Below, one piece after another: positions 8,774 through 15,420 of a stretch of DNA of 64,000 bases (its first letter is position 1; every line of letters starts with the position of its first letter). The notes under the pieces are model-generated. The model was not told the DNA's origin and ran no database searches. It was given only the letters and a program-made list of their open reading frames with translations. Source of the DNA: Burkholderia sp. L27(2015) (GTDB lineage: Bacteria > Pseudomonadota > Gammaproteobacteria > Burkholderiales > Burkholderiaceae); contig NZ_LMUX01000021.1 in assembly GCF_009765705.1 (NCBI RefSeq), positions 820,312 through 884,311 of the forward strand, read 5' to 3'. Position numbers and translations under genes: made by a program.

Positions 8774-9327
8774 AAGACGACATCGACACCCCGCCGCAGG
8801 CCCGCACGCACGTGGACGGCACTCAACCCGCCGTGATCGTTCAAGGCACGGCCCGTTGCTTTGGCGACGACATCAATACGGACTACATTATTTCGTCGCG
8901 TCGCAAACGTGAATCGCTGGACCCCTTGGTCTTGAAGGATTATCTGTTCGAGACCATCGCTCCCGAATTCGCCGCCACCGTGCGCCCGGCCGACGTGCTC
9001 GTCGCGGGCAAGAACTTCGGTTGCGGTTCGGCCATGGAAGTGGCGGTCACGGCCGTGGTGGGTGCCGGCATCCGGTTCGTCATCGCGCGCAGCTTCGCTC
9101 GCACCTATTTTCGCAATGCGATCAATAACGGCCTTTACCCGATCGAATGCGATACCGATTCGATCCAGGAAGGCGACGCATTGACGGTGACACTCGGCGC
9201 GACCATCACAGTGCAGCGCCCGGGCGCATCTGAACCGCTGATCGCCGCGCCGATCGCCGCCGAAGTTTTGGAAATTCTCGCCGCGGGTGGCCTCGTGCCC
9301 TACCTGCGCGAGCGACGCACCTTTTAA
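8770..9327 (+). CDS. Aconitase/3-isopropylmalate dehydratase-like hydro-lyase, small subunit
   Basis: A 185-residue LeuD-type swivel domain that completes the active site of the upstream large subunit; its ATG overlaps the upstream TGA. The fold markers FGDDINTDYI (31-40) and ARSFARTYFRNAINNGLYPIE are clear. In typical LeuD and aconitase the active-site loop reads GCGSSREHA; here it reads GCGSAMEVA (84-92), so a serine, the substrate-binding arginine and the histidine are all replaced. Either the substrate differs from isopropylmalate or other residues have taken over. The assignment to the family is secure, the reaction is not. Confidence 0.88.
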   Translation: MKDDIDTPPQARTHVDGTQPAVIVQGTARCFGDDINTDYIISSRRKRESLDPLVLKDYLFETIAPEFAATVRPADVLVAGKNFGCGSAMEVAVTAVVGAGIRFVIARSFARTYFRNAINNGLYPIECDTDSIQEGDALTVTLGATITVQRPGASEPLIAAPIAAEVLEILAAGGLVPYLRERRTF

Positions 9328-9347
9328 TCGCAAACAAAGAGACCATC

Positions 9348-10028
9348 ATGAGCCAATTCAATCAACCCGGCTTCCGGGTACTGCCGATGCCTGCGCGCAT
9401 TTCCGCCGAAATCATCAGCGCGTATGAAAAGGTCGTCACGCCGCATATCAGCGACAGCATGCAGCGCTTGTGCGGCGTCATCGGGTTGCAGCGCTATCAC
9501 CGCAGCAAAAAATTGGTCGGCCGCGCGATCACCGCCAAGGTGCGTCCCGGCGACAACATGATGATCCACAAAGCCATCGATATCGCTGAACCCGGCGACG
9601 TGATCGTGGTCGACGGCGGCGGAGATGTTACGCAAGCGCTGGTCGGCGAACTGATGCAGATCCATGCACAAGTGCGTGGCGTGGCCGGCTTCGTGATCGA
9701 CGGCGCAGTGCGCGATATCGCCGCTTTCTATGCCGCCGACTTCCCGTGCTACGCCCGCGGCAACACGCACCGTGGCCCGTTCAAGGAAGGGCCGGGCGAA
9801 GTCAATGTCCCAGTCGCGATCGGTGGCCTGGTCATCTCGGCCGGCGACCTGATCGTGGGTGATGAAGACGGGCTGGTCGCAATACAAGCCGACCAACTGA
9901 CTGACGTGCTGGCGAAGGCGCACGACCAAGCCAAGCGCGAAGAGCAACGCAAGATCGCGATACGCGCAGGACAGGACAAGCGCGGCTGGATCGACGAGCG
10001 CCTCAAAGCGCTGGGCGTGATCGCCTGA
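9348..10028 (+). CDS. RraA-like family protein, possible 4-hydroxy-4-methyl-2-oxoglutarate-type aldolase
   Basis: A 226-residue RraA/HMG-aldolase fold protein. The family signature is present as GELMQIH (100-106) and DGAVRD (118-123), where the arginine binds pyruvate or oxaloacetate and the aspartate helps hold the divalent metal. The acidic residue usually found about three positions further on is not conserved (sequence RDIAAFYAAD). Family members cleave 4-hydroxy-4-methyl-2-oxoglutarate or 4-carboxy-4-hydroxy-2-oxoadipate, while some homologues only inhibit RNase E. Its place right after a hydro-lyase favours an aldolase step releasing pyruvate or oxaloacetate. Confidence 0.85.
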   Translation: MSQFNQPGFRVLPMPARISAEIISAYEKVVTPHISDSMQRLCGVIGLQRYHRSKKLVGRAITAKVRPGDNMMIHKAIDIAEPGDVIVVDGGGDVTQALVGELMQIHAQVRGVAGFVIDGAVRDIAAFYAADFPCYARGNTHRGPFKEGPGEVNVPVAIGGLVISAGDLIVGDEDGLVAIQADQLTDVLAKAHDQAKREEQRKIAIRAGQDKRGWIDERLKALGVIA

Positions 10029-10069
10029 CCCGCGCCGAACCCCGCGCCTGAATCGTAAAGGAACCCCTC

Positions 10070-11272
10070 ATGATTACCTTAGCCTCCCGCGTGCAACGCA
10101 TCCGTCCTTCACCCAGTTCGATGGCGACCGGTCGTGTCAAGGAACTGCGTGCGCAAGGGCGCAACATCATCGGCCTGACCTCCGGCGAGCCCGATTTCGA
10201 CACGCCGCCGCATATCGTCGAAGCCGCCTATGCCGCGATGAAAGCCGGCAAGACGCGCTACACAGCGGTCGAAGGCATACCGGAACTCAGGCGCGCCATC
10301 TGCGATAAATTCAAGCGGGAAAACGGCCTCGAATTCACGCCCGACCAGATCGTGGTCGGCAACGGCGGCAAGCAGATCATTTTCAACGCGCTGACGTGTA
10401 CTGTGGATGATGGCGACGAAGTCATCGTGCCCGCTCCGTACTGGGTGTCGTATCCGGATATGACGCTGCTCAACGGCGGCGTGCCGGTCATCGTGACGTG
10501 CTCGGCCGAGGCCGGCTACAAGATGAAGCCCGAGCAGCTCGAAGCGGCCATCACGCCCAAGACCAAGTGGCTGATTCTCAATTCGCCGTGCAATCCGACG
10601 GGCGCCGCATATACGCGCGAGGAACTGGCCGCGCTGGGCGCTGTGATCGAGCGTCATCCTCATGTGTGGGTGATGACCGACGATATCTACGAACACCTCG
10701 TGTACGACGGCTTTGCATTCACCACGTTCGCGCAAGTCAATCCGCAGTTGGCCGAACGCACGTTGACCATCAACGGCGTATCGAAAGCGTTCGCGATGAC
10801 CGGCTGGCGCCTCGGATACGCGGGCGGCTCGCGTCCACTGATCAAGGCCATGATCAAACTGCAGTCGCAAAGCACCGGCAACGCATCGTCCGTGAGTCAG
10901 TCGGCAGCGTTGGCCGCGCTCACCGGGCCGACCGATTTTATCGAAGGCTGGCGTCTTCAATATCAGGCGCGGCGCGATCTGTTGATCGACAAACTCAACA
11001 AGATCGACGGCGTTCATTGCCCGACACCCACGGGCGCGTTCTATGTCTATCCGTCCTGTGCCGGTTTGATCGGCAAGAAAACGACGACCGGTACCGTGAT
11101 CGACAACGATAGCGCGTTCGTCATGTACCTGCTCGATACGCAAGATGTCGCCGTGCTGCAGGGCGAGGCGTATGGGGTATCGCCGGCGTTCCGGATTTCT
11201 TTTGCCACCTCTATCGAGCAGTTGGAGGAAGCATGCCGACGCATTGCGATTGCGTGTGGGTCACTCACTTAA
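10070..11272 (+). CDS. PLP-dependent aminotransferase, AspC/AatA-like
   Basis: A 400-residue fold-type-I aminotransferase of the aspartate aminotransferase Ib group. It shows YTAVEGIPELR near 64-74, NSPCNPTG at 171-178, DDIYEHL near 204-210 and the PLP lysine in GVSKAF (K239). It is 41 bp downstream of the RraA-like gene in the same orientation. This is the second aminotransferase in the island, and the two may handle different amino donors or opposite ends of the route, for example aspartate/glutamate chemistry with the oxaloacetate or pyruvate released by the aldolase. The last codons run into an 11-bp tandem repeat. Confidence 0.92.
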   Translation: MITLASRVQRIRPSPSSMATGRVKELRAQGRNIIGLTSGEPDFDTPPHIVEAAYAAMKAGKTRYTAVEGIPELRRAICDKFKRENGLEFTPDQIVVGNGGKQIIFNALTCTVDDGDEVIVPAPYWVSYPDMTLLNGGVPVIVTCSAEAGYKMKPEQLEAAITPKTKWLILNSPCNPTGAAYTREELAALGAVIERHPHVWVMTDDIYEHLVYDGFAFTTFAQVNPQLAERTLTINGVSKAFAMTGWRLGYAGGSRPLIKAMIKLQSQSTGNASSVSQSAALAALTGPTDFIEGWRLQYQARRDLLIDKLNKIDGVHCPTPTGAFYVYPSCAGLIGKKTTTGTVIDNDSAFVMYLLDTQDVAVLQGEAYGVSPAFRISFATSIEQLEEACRRIAIACGSLT

Positions 11273-11294
11273 CACTCGCTTAACACTCGTTCAG
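11262..11294. repeat. 11-bp tandem repeat across the aspC-like stop codon
   Basis: Units CACTCACTTAA, CACTCGCTTAA and CACTCGTTCAG. The first carries the in-frame TAA of the aminotransferase; the 11-bp period puts the second TAA out of frame. Confidence 0.75.
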
Positions 11295-11363
11295 ATTCGC
11301 GCAGTTTCGTTCAGATGCCTCAGCCTCTTCCTAAAACAGCAGCTTACTAAACAGGGAATCACA

Positions 11364-12278
11364 ATGAAGAAATCGATACGCCCGACGCTGGCATTCACGC
11401 TGGCGCTGATGTTGGGAGCCAGTCTCGCGCCGCTAGCCCAGGGCCAGGAACTCACGGGCACACTCAAGCACATCAAGGATACCAACACCATTGTGCTGGG
11501 GCATCGCGAATCTTCGGTTCCTTATTCGTACTTTGATAACTCGCAGCATGTAGTCGGGTATTCGCAGGATATCGCGTTGATCATTGTCGAGGACATCAAG
11601 AAGGCATTAGGCACGCCGAATCTGCAAGTGAAATTGATCCCGATCAACGCGCAGAATCGGATCCCGCTGATACAAAACGGCACGATCAATATGGAGTGCG
11701 GCGGCACAACCAACAACCTCGAGCGCCGCAAGCAAGCCGATTTCTCGGACACGATTTCGATCACCGAGACACGACTGCTGACCAAACGCGATTCGAACAT
11801 TCATTCGTTTGACGATATTGTCGGCAAGACAGTGGTCGTGACCGCAGGTACGACCTCCGAGCGCTACCTGAAGAAATACATCAACGATAAGAAATTGAAC
11901 ATCGTACTGATTTCTTCGCGTGATCACGCGGAGTCGTTCCTGATGGTGGATACGGGGCGAGCCGCGGCGTTCTTCATGGATGCCGATGTGCTGGCGGGTG
12001 AGCGCGCGAAATCGGCGCATCCGGACGACTATGTCATCACGGGCGAGCCGCAAACGCACGAGGCAATTGCCTGCATGCTGCCCAAGGACGATCCCGCGTT
12101 CAAGGCCCTGGTCGACAAATCGATCGCGCGGATCGAAACCGACGGCGAGACGAAAGCGCTTTATACCAAGTGGTTCATGTCGCCGATTCCGCCCAAAGGT
12201 ATTAACCTGAACTATCCGCTCAGCGACAGTTTGAAGGCCGTGTTCAATCATCCTAACGATACGTCGCTGGACGAGTAA
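11364..12278 (+). CDS. Periplasmic amino-acid-type ABC transporter substrate-binding protein (GltI-like)
   Basis: 304 residues beginning MKKSIRP with a clear Sec signal peptide cleaved near AQG-QE (about residue 28). The mature part is a family 3 solute-binding protein: GHRESSVPYSY, ECGGTTNN and the C-terminal YTKWFMSPIPPKG segment match the glutamate/aspartate binding protein group. No permease or ATPase gene follows within the window, so it is an orphan that must either share a transporter encoded elsewhere or act as a sensor. It ends the rightward gene set, which suggests the pathway substrate or a co-substrate is an amino acid. Confidence 0.88.
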   Translation: MKKSIRPTLAFTLALMLGASLAPLAQGQELTGTLKHIKDTNTIVLGHRESSVPYSYFDNSQHVVGYSQDIALIIVEDIKKALGTPNLQVKLIPINAQNRIPLIQNGTINMECGGTTNNLERRKQADFSDTISITETRLLTKRDSNIHSFDDIVGKTVVVTAGTTSERYLKKYINDKKLNIVLISSRDHAESFLMVDTGRAAAFFMDADVLAGERAKSAHPDDYVITGEPQTHEAIACMLPKDDPAFKALVDKSIARIETDGETKALYTKWFMSPIPPKGINLNYPLSDSLKAVFNHPNDTSLDE

Positions 12279-12369
12279 CGGCGTAGAGACGGCCGCGACT
12301 GGGCGGCTGGAGCAGACGGCTGAAACCGACAGCGCAAGCCGACGACGCAAGCCTACAACCCACGCAGAT

Positions 12370-12387
12370 GGCCCGCGCGAGCGGGCC
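12370..12387 (+). terminator. Hairpin between convergent genes, possible terminator
   Basis: GGCCCGC and GCGGGCC form a perfect 7-bp stem closed by a GCGA (GNRA-type) loop, about 90 bp after the binding-protein stop. The downstream sequence is only weakly T-rich, so termination may be inefficient or Rho-assisted. It lies between convergent genes and could serve either. Confidence 0.5.
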
Positions 12388-12393
12388 TACTCA

Positions 12394-12432
12394 TTCTACA
12401 AAGCGCTTTCTACAAAGCGCCCTTACAAAGCG
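12394..12432. repeat. ~14-bp tandem repeat overlapping the glxA-type stop codon
   Basis: TTCTACAAAGCGCT (12394), TTCTACAAAGCGC (12408) and TTACAAAGCG (12423). The last, partial unit contains the minus-strand stop codon of the regulator (12423-12425). Confidence 0.75.
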
Positions 12433-13463
12433 AAGCGTTCCCGATAGGCCTGGGGTGTCACTCCGACGACGCGTAAGAAACTGCGTCGCATCGTCTCTTC
12501 GGAACCGAACCCGCAACGCGCCGCGATGCGCTTGACCGGCTGCGCGGTATCGCCCAGCGCGCGCCGCGCCGCCTCAACGCGCAACTGTTCGATGGCGCGC
12601 GCAGGGGTCGACCCCGTCGCGCCGCGATAGTGGCGCACGAAGCTGCGCTCGCTCATCCCCACGCGCTCAGCAAGCGCGGGCACCGAAAGATCGGCGGAGG
12701 GATTATTCGCGATCCAGGCGTGCAGATCCGCAAAGCGATCCGCTGCACTTTGCATCCCGCTTTGCGTCGAGGTTTGCATCGCGGTTTGCATCGATAGAGC
12801 CGCACTGAATTGCGCCTGCCCCCCGGGTCGCTTCAGGAATACCACCAGATGCCGCGCCACCTCTAATGCCAGCGCCCGGCCCACATCCTCTTCGACGAGC
12901 GCGAGCGCAAGGTCGATACCCGCGGTGACGCCGGCCGAGGTCCATACCGTTCCATCGCGGATGAATATCGGATCGGCTTCTACACGCACCGCCGGATAGC
13001 GCTGCGCCAATTCTGCACAGCGCGTCCAGTGCGTGACCGCGCGACGCTCGTCGAGCAGACCGGCGGCCGCGAGCAGGAACGCGCCCGTGCATACCGACGC
13101 CACGCGCCGGCTACGCGCAGCATGTTCGCGCAGCCAGGCTACGAGATGCGCATCGCGGGACATCGCGTGCACACCGTATCCGCCGGCAACGATAAGTGTG
13201 TCGGAGGGTTCTTGTGCAGTAGGCAATGGATGAGTCAAGAGGCCCAGGCCCGCGGACGCGACCACCGATGCGCCGCCAGGCGCGACCACACGCGGTAGAT
13301 ACGGCGCCGGCAAACCACGCGTGCGGGCGATATCGTTGACGGTTGCGAACACTTGCAGCGGCCCCGCGACGTCGAGCAATTGCACGTCGCTGAAGGCGAG
13401 CACATCGATACGCCGTATGGGCGCATCGATGGCATTTGGCGCAAAACGAGGGGTGATTGACAT
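12423..13463 (-). CDS. GlxA family transcriptional regulator (DJ-1/PfpI domain plus AraC HTH)
   Basis: 346 residues. Residues about 15-205 form a DJ-1/PfpI amidase-like sensor domain with the conserved VCTGAFLLA nucleophile-elbow motif (C125); residues about 247-345 form an AraC-type double helix-turn-helix (LAERVGMSERSFVRHY, IAARCGFGSEETMRRSF). Between them residues 225-240 are a four-fold M/T-Q-T/S-x repeat encoded by a 12-bp DNA repeat, so the interdomain linker has been lengthened. It is divergent from a DJ-1 enzyme of the isonitrile hydratase type and probably regulates it. No export signal is seen; it acts in the cytoplasm. Confidence 0.92.
   Translation of the reverse strand: MSITPRFAPNAIDAPIRRIDVLAFSDVQLLDVAGPLQVFATVNDIARTRGLPAPYLPRVVAPGGASVVASAGLGLLTHPLPTAQEPSDTLIVAGGYGVHAMSRDAHLVAWLREHAARSRRVASVCTGAFLLAAAGLLDERRAVTHWTRCAELAQRYPAVRVEADPIFIRDGTVWTSAGVTAGIDLALALVEEDVGRALALEVARHLVVFLKRPGGQAQFSAALSMQTAMQTSTQSGMQSAADRFADLHAWIANNPSADLSVPALAERVGMSERSFVRHYRGATGSTPARAIEQLRVEAARRALGDTAQPVKRIAARCGFGSEETMRRSFLRVVGVTPQAYRERFAL
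12749..12796. repeat. In-frame 12-bp tandem repeat in the GlxA regulator linker
   Basis: Four units on the plus strand: TTTGCATCCCGC, TTTGCGTCGAGG, TTTGCATCGCGG and TTTGCATCGATA. On the coding strand each gives four residues of the MQTA type. The 12-bp period preserves the reading frame. Confidence 0.85.
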
Positions 13464-13524
13464 TTACGCCAAAGCTTACGCTGGTAAATTAACGATGTCC
13501 ACTTTCATCAAAAAGGGTATCGCC
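13464..13524. promoter_or_regulatory. Divergent promoter region of glxA-type regulator and DJ-1 hydratase
   Basis: The 61-bp gap must hold both promoters. It contains an imperfect inverted repeat, TTTACGCCA near 13464 and TGGTAAA near 13482, a candidate AraC/GlxA binding site. The assignment is inferred from position only. Confidence 0.35.
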
Positions 13525-14208
13525 ATGACGTTACGTATCGGTCTTTTGGTTTTCCCCGGCGTTCAGCAGCTCGATCTCAGCGGGCCGTACGACGTGTTCG
13601 CGATGCTTGCCGACACGACCGTACATCTGATCTGGAAAACGCGCGAGCCCGTGCGCTCCAGCGGCGGCATGGTGTTGACGCCCGATACCACCTTTGCCGA
13701 TTGCCCACCGCTCGATGTTATCTGCGTGCCCGGCGGCAGCGGCGTCGGGGCATTGCTTGAGGACGACGAGACGCTCGCCTTCCTCAAGCATCAAGCAAGC
13801 GGCGCGCGGTTTGTCACCTCGGTCTGCACGGGGGCGCTCGTGCTGGGCGCCGCCGGTTTATTGCGCGGCCGTCGCGCCACCACGCATTGGGCATTTCATG
13901 ACTTGCTTCCGGCGTTGGGGGCGATCGCGATACGCGAGCGCGTGGTGCGCGATGGCAACCTGGTGACGGGCGGAGGGGTCACAGCGGGTATCGATTTCGC
14001 GCTGACGGTCGTCGCCGAATTGGTCGGCGTCGAGGCGGCGCAAGCGATCCAATTGCAAATTGAATATGCGCCCGCGCCGCCGTTCGATGCCGGCTCGCCG
14101 GACACCGCGCCCTCGAGCGTAGTAGCGAGCGCTCGCGAGCGCGCCGCGCCGCTACTTGCGCAGCGCGCGGCCATCGTTGCGCGCTGCGCCCAGCGATTGG
14201 GGCTATAA
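13525..14208 (+). CDS. inhA: DJ-1/PfpI family protein, isonitrile hydratase-like
   Basis: A 227-residue stand-alone DJ-1 domain, close to the 228 residues of Pseudomonas isonitrile hydratase, which adds water to isocyanides to give N-substituted formamides. Two catalytic positions of that enzyme are matched: the aspartate in LDLSGPYDVF (D17) and the nucleophile in SVCTGA (C101) followed by threonine. ATG 13525 is preceded by AAGGG at 7 bp; an earlier ATG at 13495 would add ten residues. It is transcribed away from a GlxA-type regulator. The substrate is inferred from active-site similarity, and other DJ-1 activities remain possible. Confidence 0.82.
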   Translation: MTLRIGLLVFPGVQQLDLSGPYDVFAMLADTTVHLIWKTREPVRSSGGMVLTPDTTFADCPPLDVICVPGGSGVGALLEDDETLAFLKHQASGARFVTSVCTGALVLGAAGLLRGRRATTHWAFHDLLPALGAIAIRERVVRDGNLVTGGGVTAGIDFALTVVAELVGVEAAQAIQLQIEYAPAPPFDAGSPDTAPSSVVASARERAAPLLAQRAAIVARCAQRLGL

Positions 14209-14299
14209 GGGGGCGGCCGCGCGCTCAGGCTGAGTGCTGGGTGTCGATTGCTGAGTACAAGCGCATGCACCGGCGCCGCCGTCCTAACAAAGTGCTCGC

Positions 14300-15418
14300 T
14301 CACGCTCCTTCGCGCGTCGCACGCTTGACTCCATCGAGGTCCCAACATCCGTTGAACCCCGACAGCAGCTCGCGCAGCCGCCCCACCCGTCCGGCCAGCC
14401 TCTGAGCGAGCCAATAGGGACCGTCCAGCGCTTCCGGCAACGCTCCCCCATCGGCATCGTGGTCCGGAACGTCCAGCGGAGTCGCCGTAAAGCTCAAACC
14501 TGTTACTTTGCCGCTGCGCAACGCGAGTGCCATGCCTATCATCGACGCGCGCGTATACCTCTCGAGCGGCTGGCAATAGACCGCGAATAACGCCCGCTGT
14601 TCAGCGGTAAATGATGCAGAAGCGGCGGCCAGCAACTCCAGCGCGCTGAGTATCGTCCTGTGCTCGCGCTGGATATCTTCCAGAATATACGGCGGCGCCC
14701 CGGTCTCCTTCGATGTCGACGGAATCAGCGTACGCAAGGTCACCAACCCGTTGCTCAAGTCGGCAAATGCGGCAATCTGCTGCGTGGCCGTCAACGGTGC
14801 GCCATGCAGGATGTCTCGATACAAGCGCGCGCCTTTGCGCAAATTGCCAGCCAGGCCATAGCGCCAGGAAAACGTCGCATGCAGCGGCAGCGTGAACGAA
14901 AACACCAATGCGATGACGATCCCGATCAACACATTGGCCGTGCGCCACAAGCCGACGTCGATCGCGTTATCGCCGTGGCCGGCCACGATGAACAACGTGA
15001 TCGCAGCCAGCAGAGCCATATAGCCGGTGCGGCCGATCGCATAAAACGCGCACACGCCGGCGAATACCGACATCAGCACGTAAGTCAGGGCAAGCGAACC
15101 GATGATCGATTGCTGGACGATGCATAGCAGTCCTGCAGTTGCACCTATCATCGTACCCACGGTGCGTTCGGCCGCTTTCTTGCGTATCGTGCCCACGTGC
15201 TGCAGGCCGCCGATCACCACCAGCACCGTCACCGATGCCCAAAGCCCATACGGAATATGCAGTGCGCTAGTGAGAATGATGGACACAAAAAGCGCCATGC
15301 CGACACGCACGCTATGAAACACCCCGGCATGCCGGAAGCGTTGATAAGGCGAGGTGACGCGCTCCACCTGCCGGCTAAACCAGCTGCGCCGCTCAAATGA
15401 TGGCGTTTCGGTCGACAC
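14300..15418 (-). CDS. FUSC family inner-membrane protein
   Basis: 372 residues with four to six hydrophobic helices clustered in residues about 35-190 (FVSIILTSALHIPYGLWASV, GSLALTYVLMSVFAGVCAFYAIG, LLAAITLFIVAGHG and IGIVIALVFSF) followed by a cytoplasmic helical part. This is the layout of the fusaric-acid-resistance/AaeB-like FUSC family, usually linked to efflux of aromatic acids or to uncharacterised membrane roles. The start is GTG at 15418, just 2 bp after the stop of the diguanylate cyclase gene, so the two are cotranscribed. No membrane-fusion or outer-membrane partner is adjacent. Confidence 0.82.
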   Translation of the reverse strand: MSTETPSFERRSWFSRQVERVTSPYQRFRHAGVFHSVRVGMALFVSIILTSALHIPYGLWASVTVLVVIGGLQHVGTIRKKAAERTVGTMIGATAGLLCIVQQSIIGSLALTYVLMSVFAGVCAFYAIGRTGYMALLAAITLFIVAGHGDNAIDVGLWRTANVLIGIVIALVFSFTLPLHATFSWRYGLAGNLRKGARLYRDILHGAPLTATQQIAAFADLSNGLVTLRTLIPSTSKETGAPPYILEDIQREHRTILSALELLAAASASFTAEQRALFAVYCQPLERYTRASMIGMALALRSGKVTGLSFTATPLDVPDHDADGGALPEALDGPYWLAQRLAGRVGRLRELLSGFNGCWDLDGVKRATREGA

Positions 15419-15420
15419 GG

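Noticed and set aside
7436..9327. Assignment as leuC-leuD of leucine biosynthesis
   Set aside because: leuB and other leucine genes are absent, the neighbours are catabolic-type, and the small-subunit active-site loop is altered.
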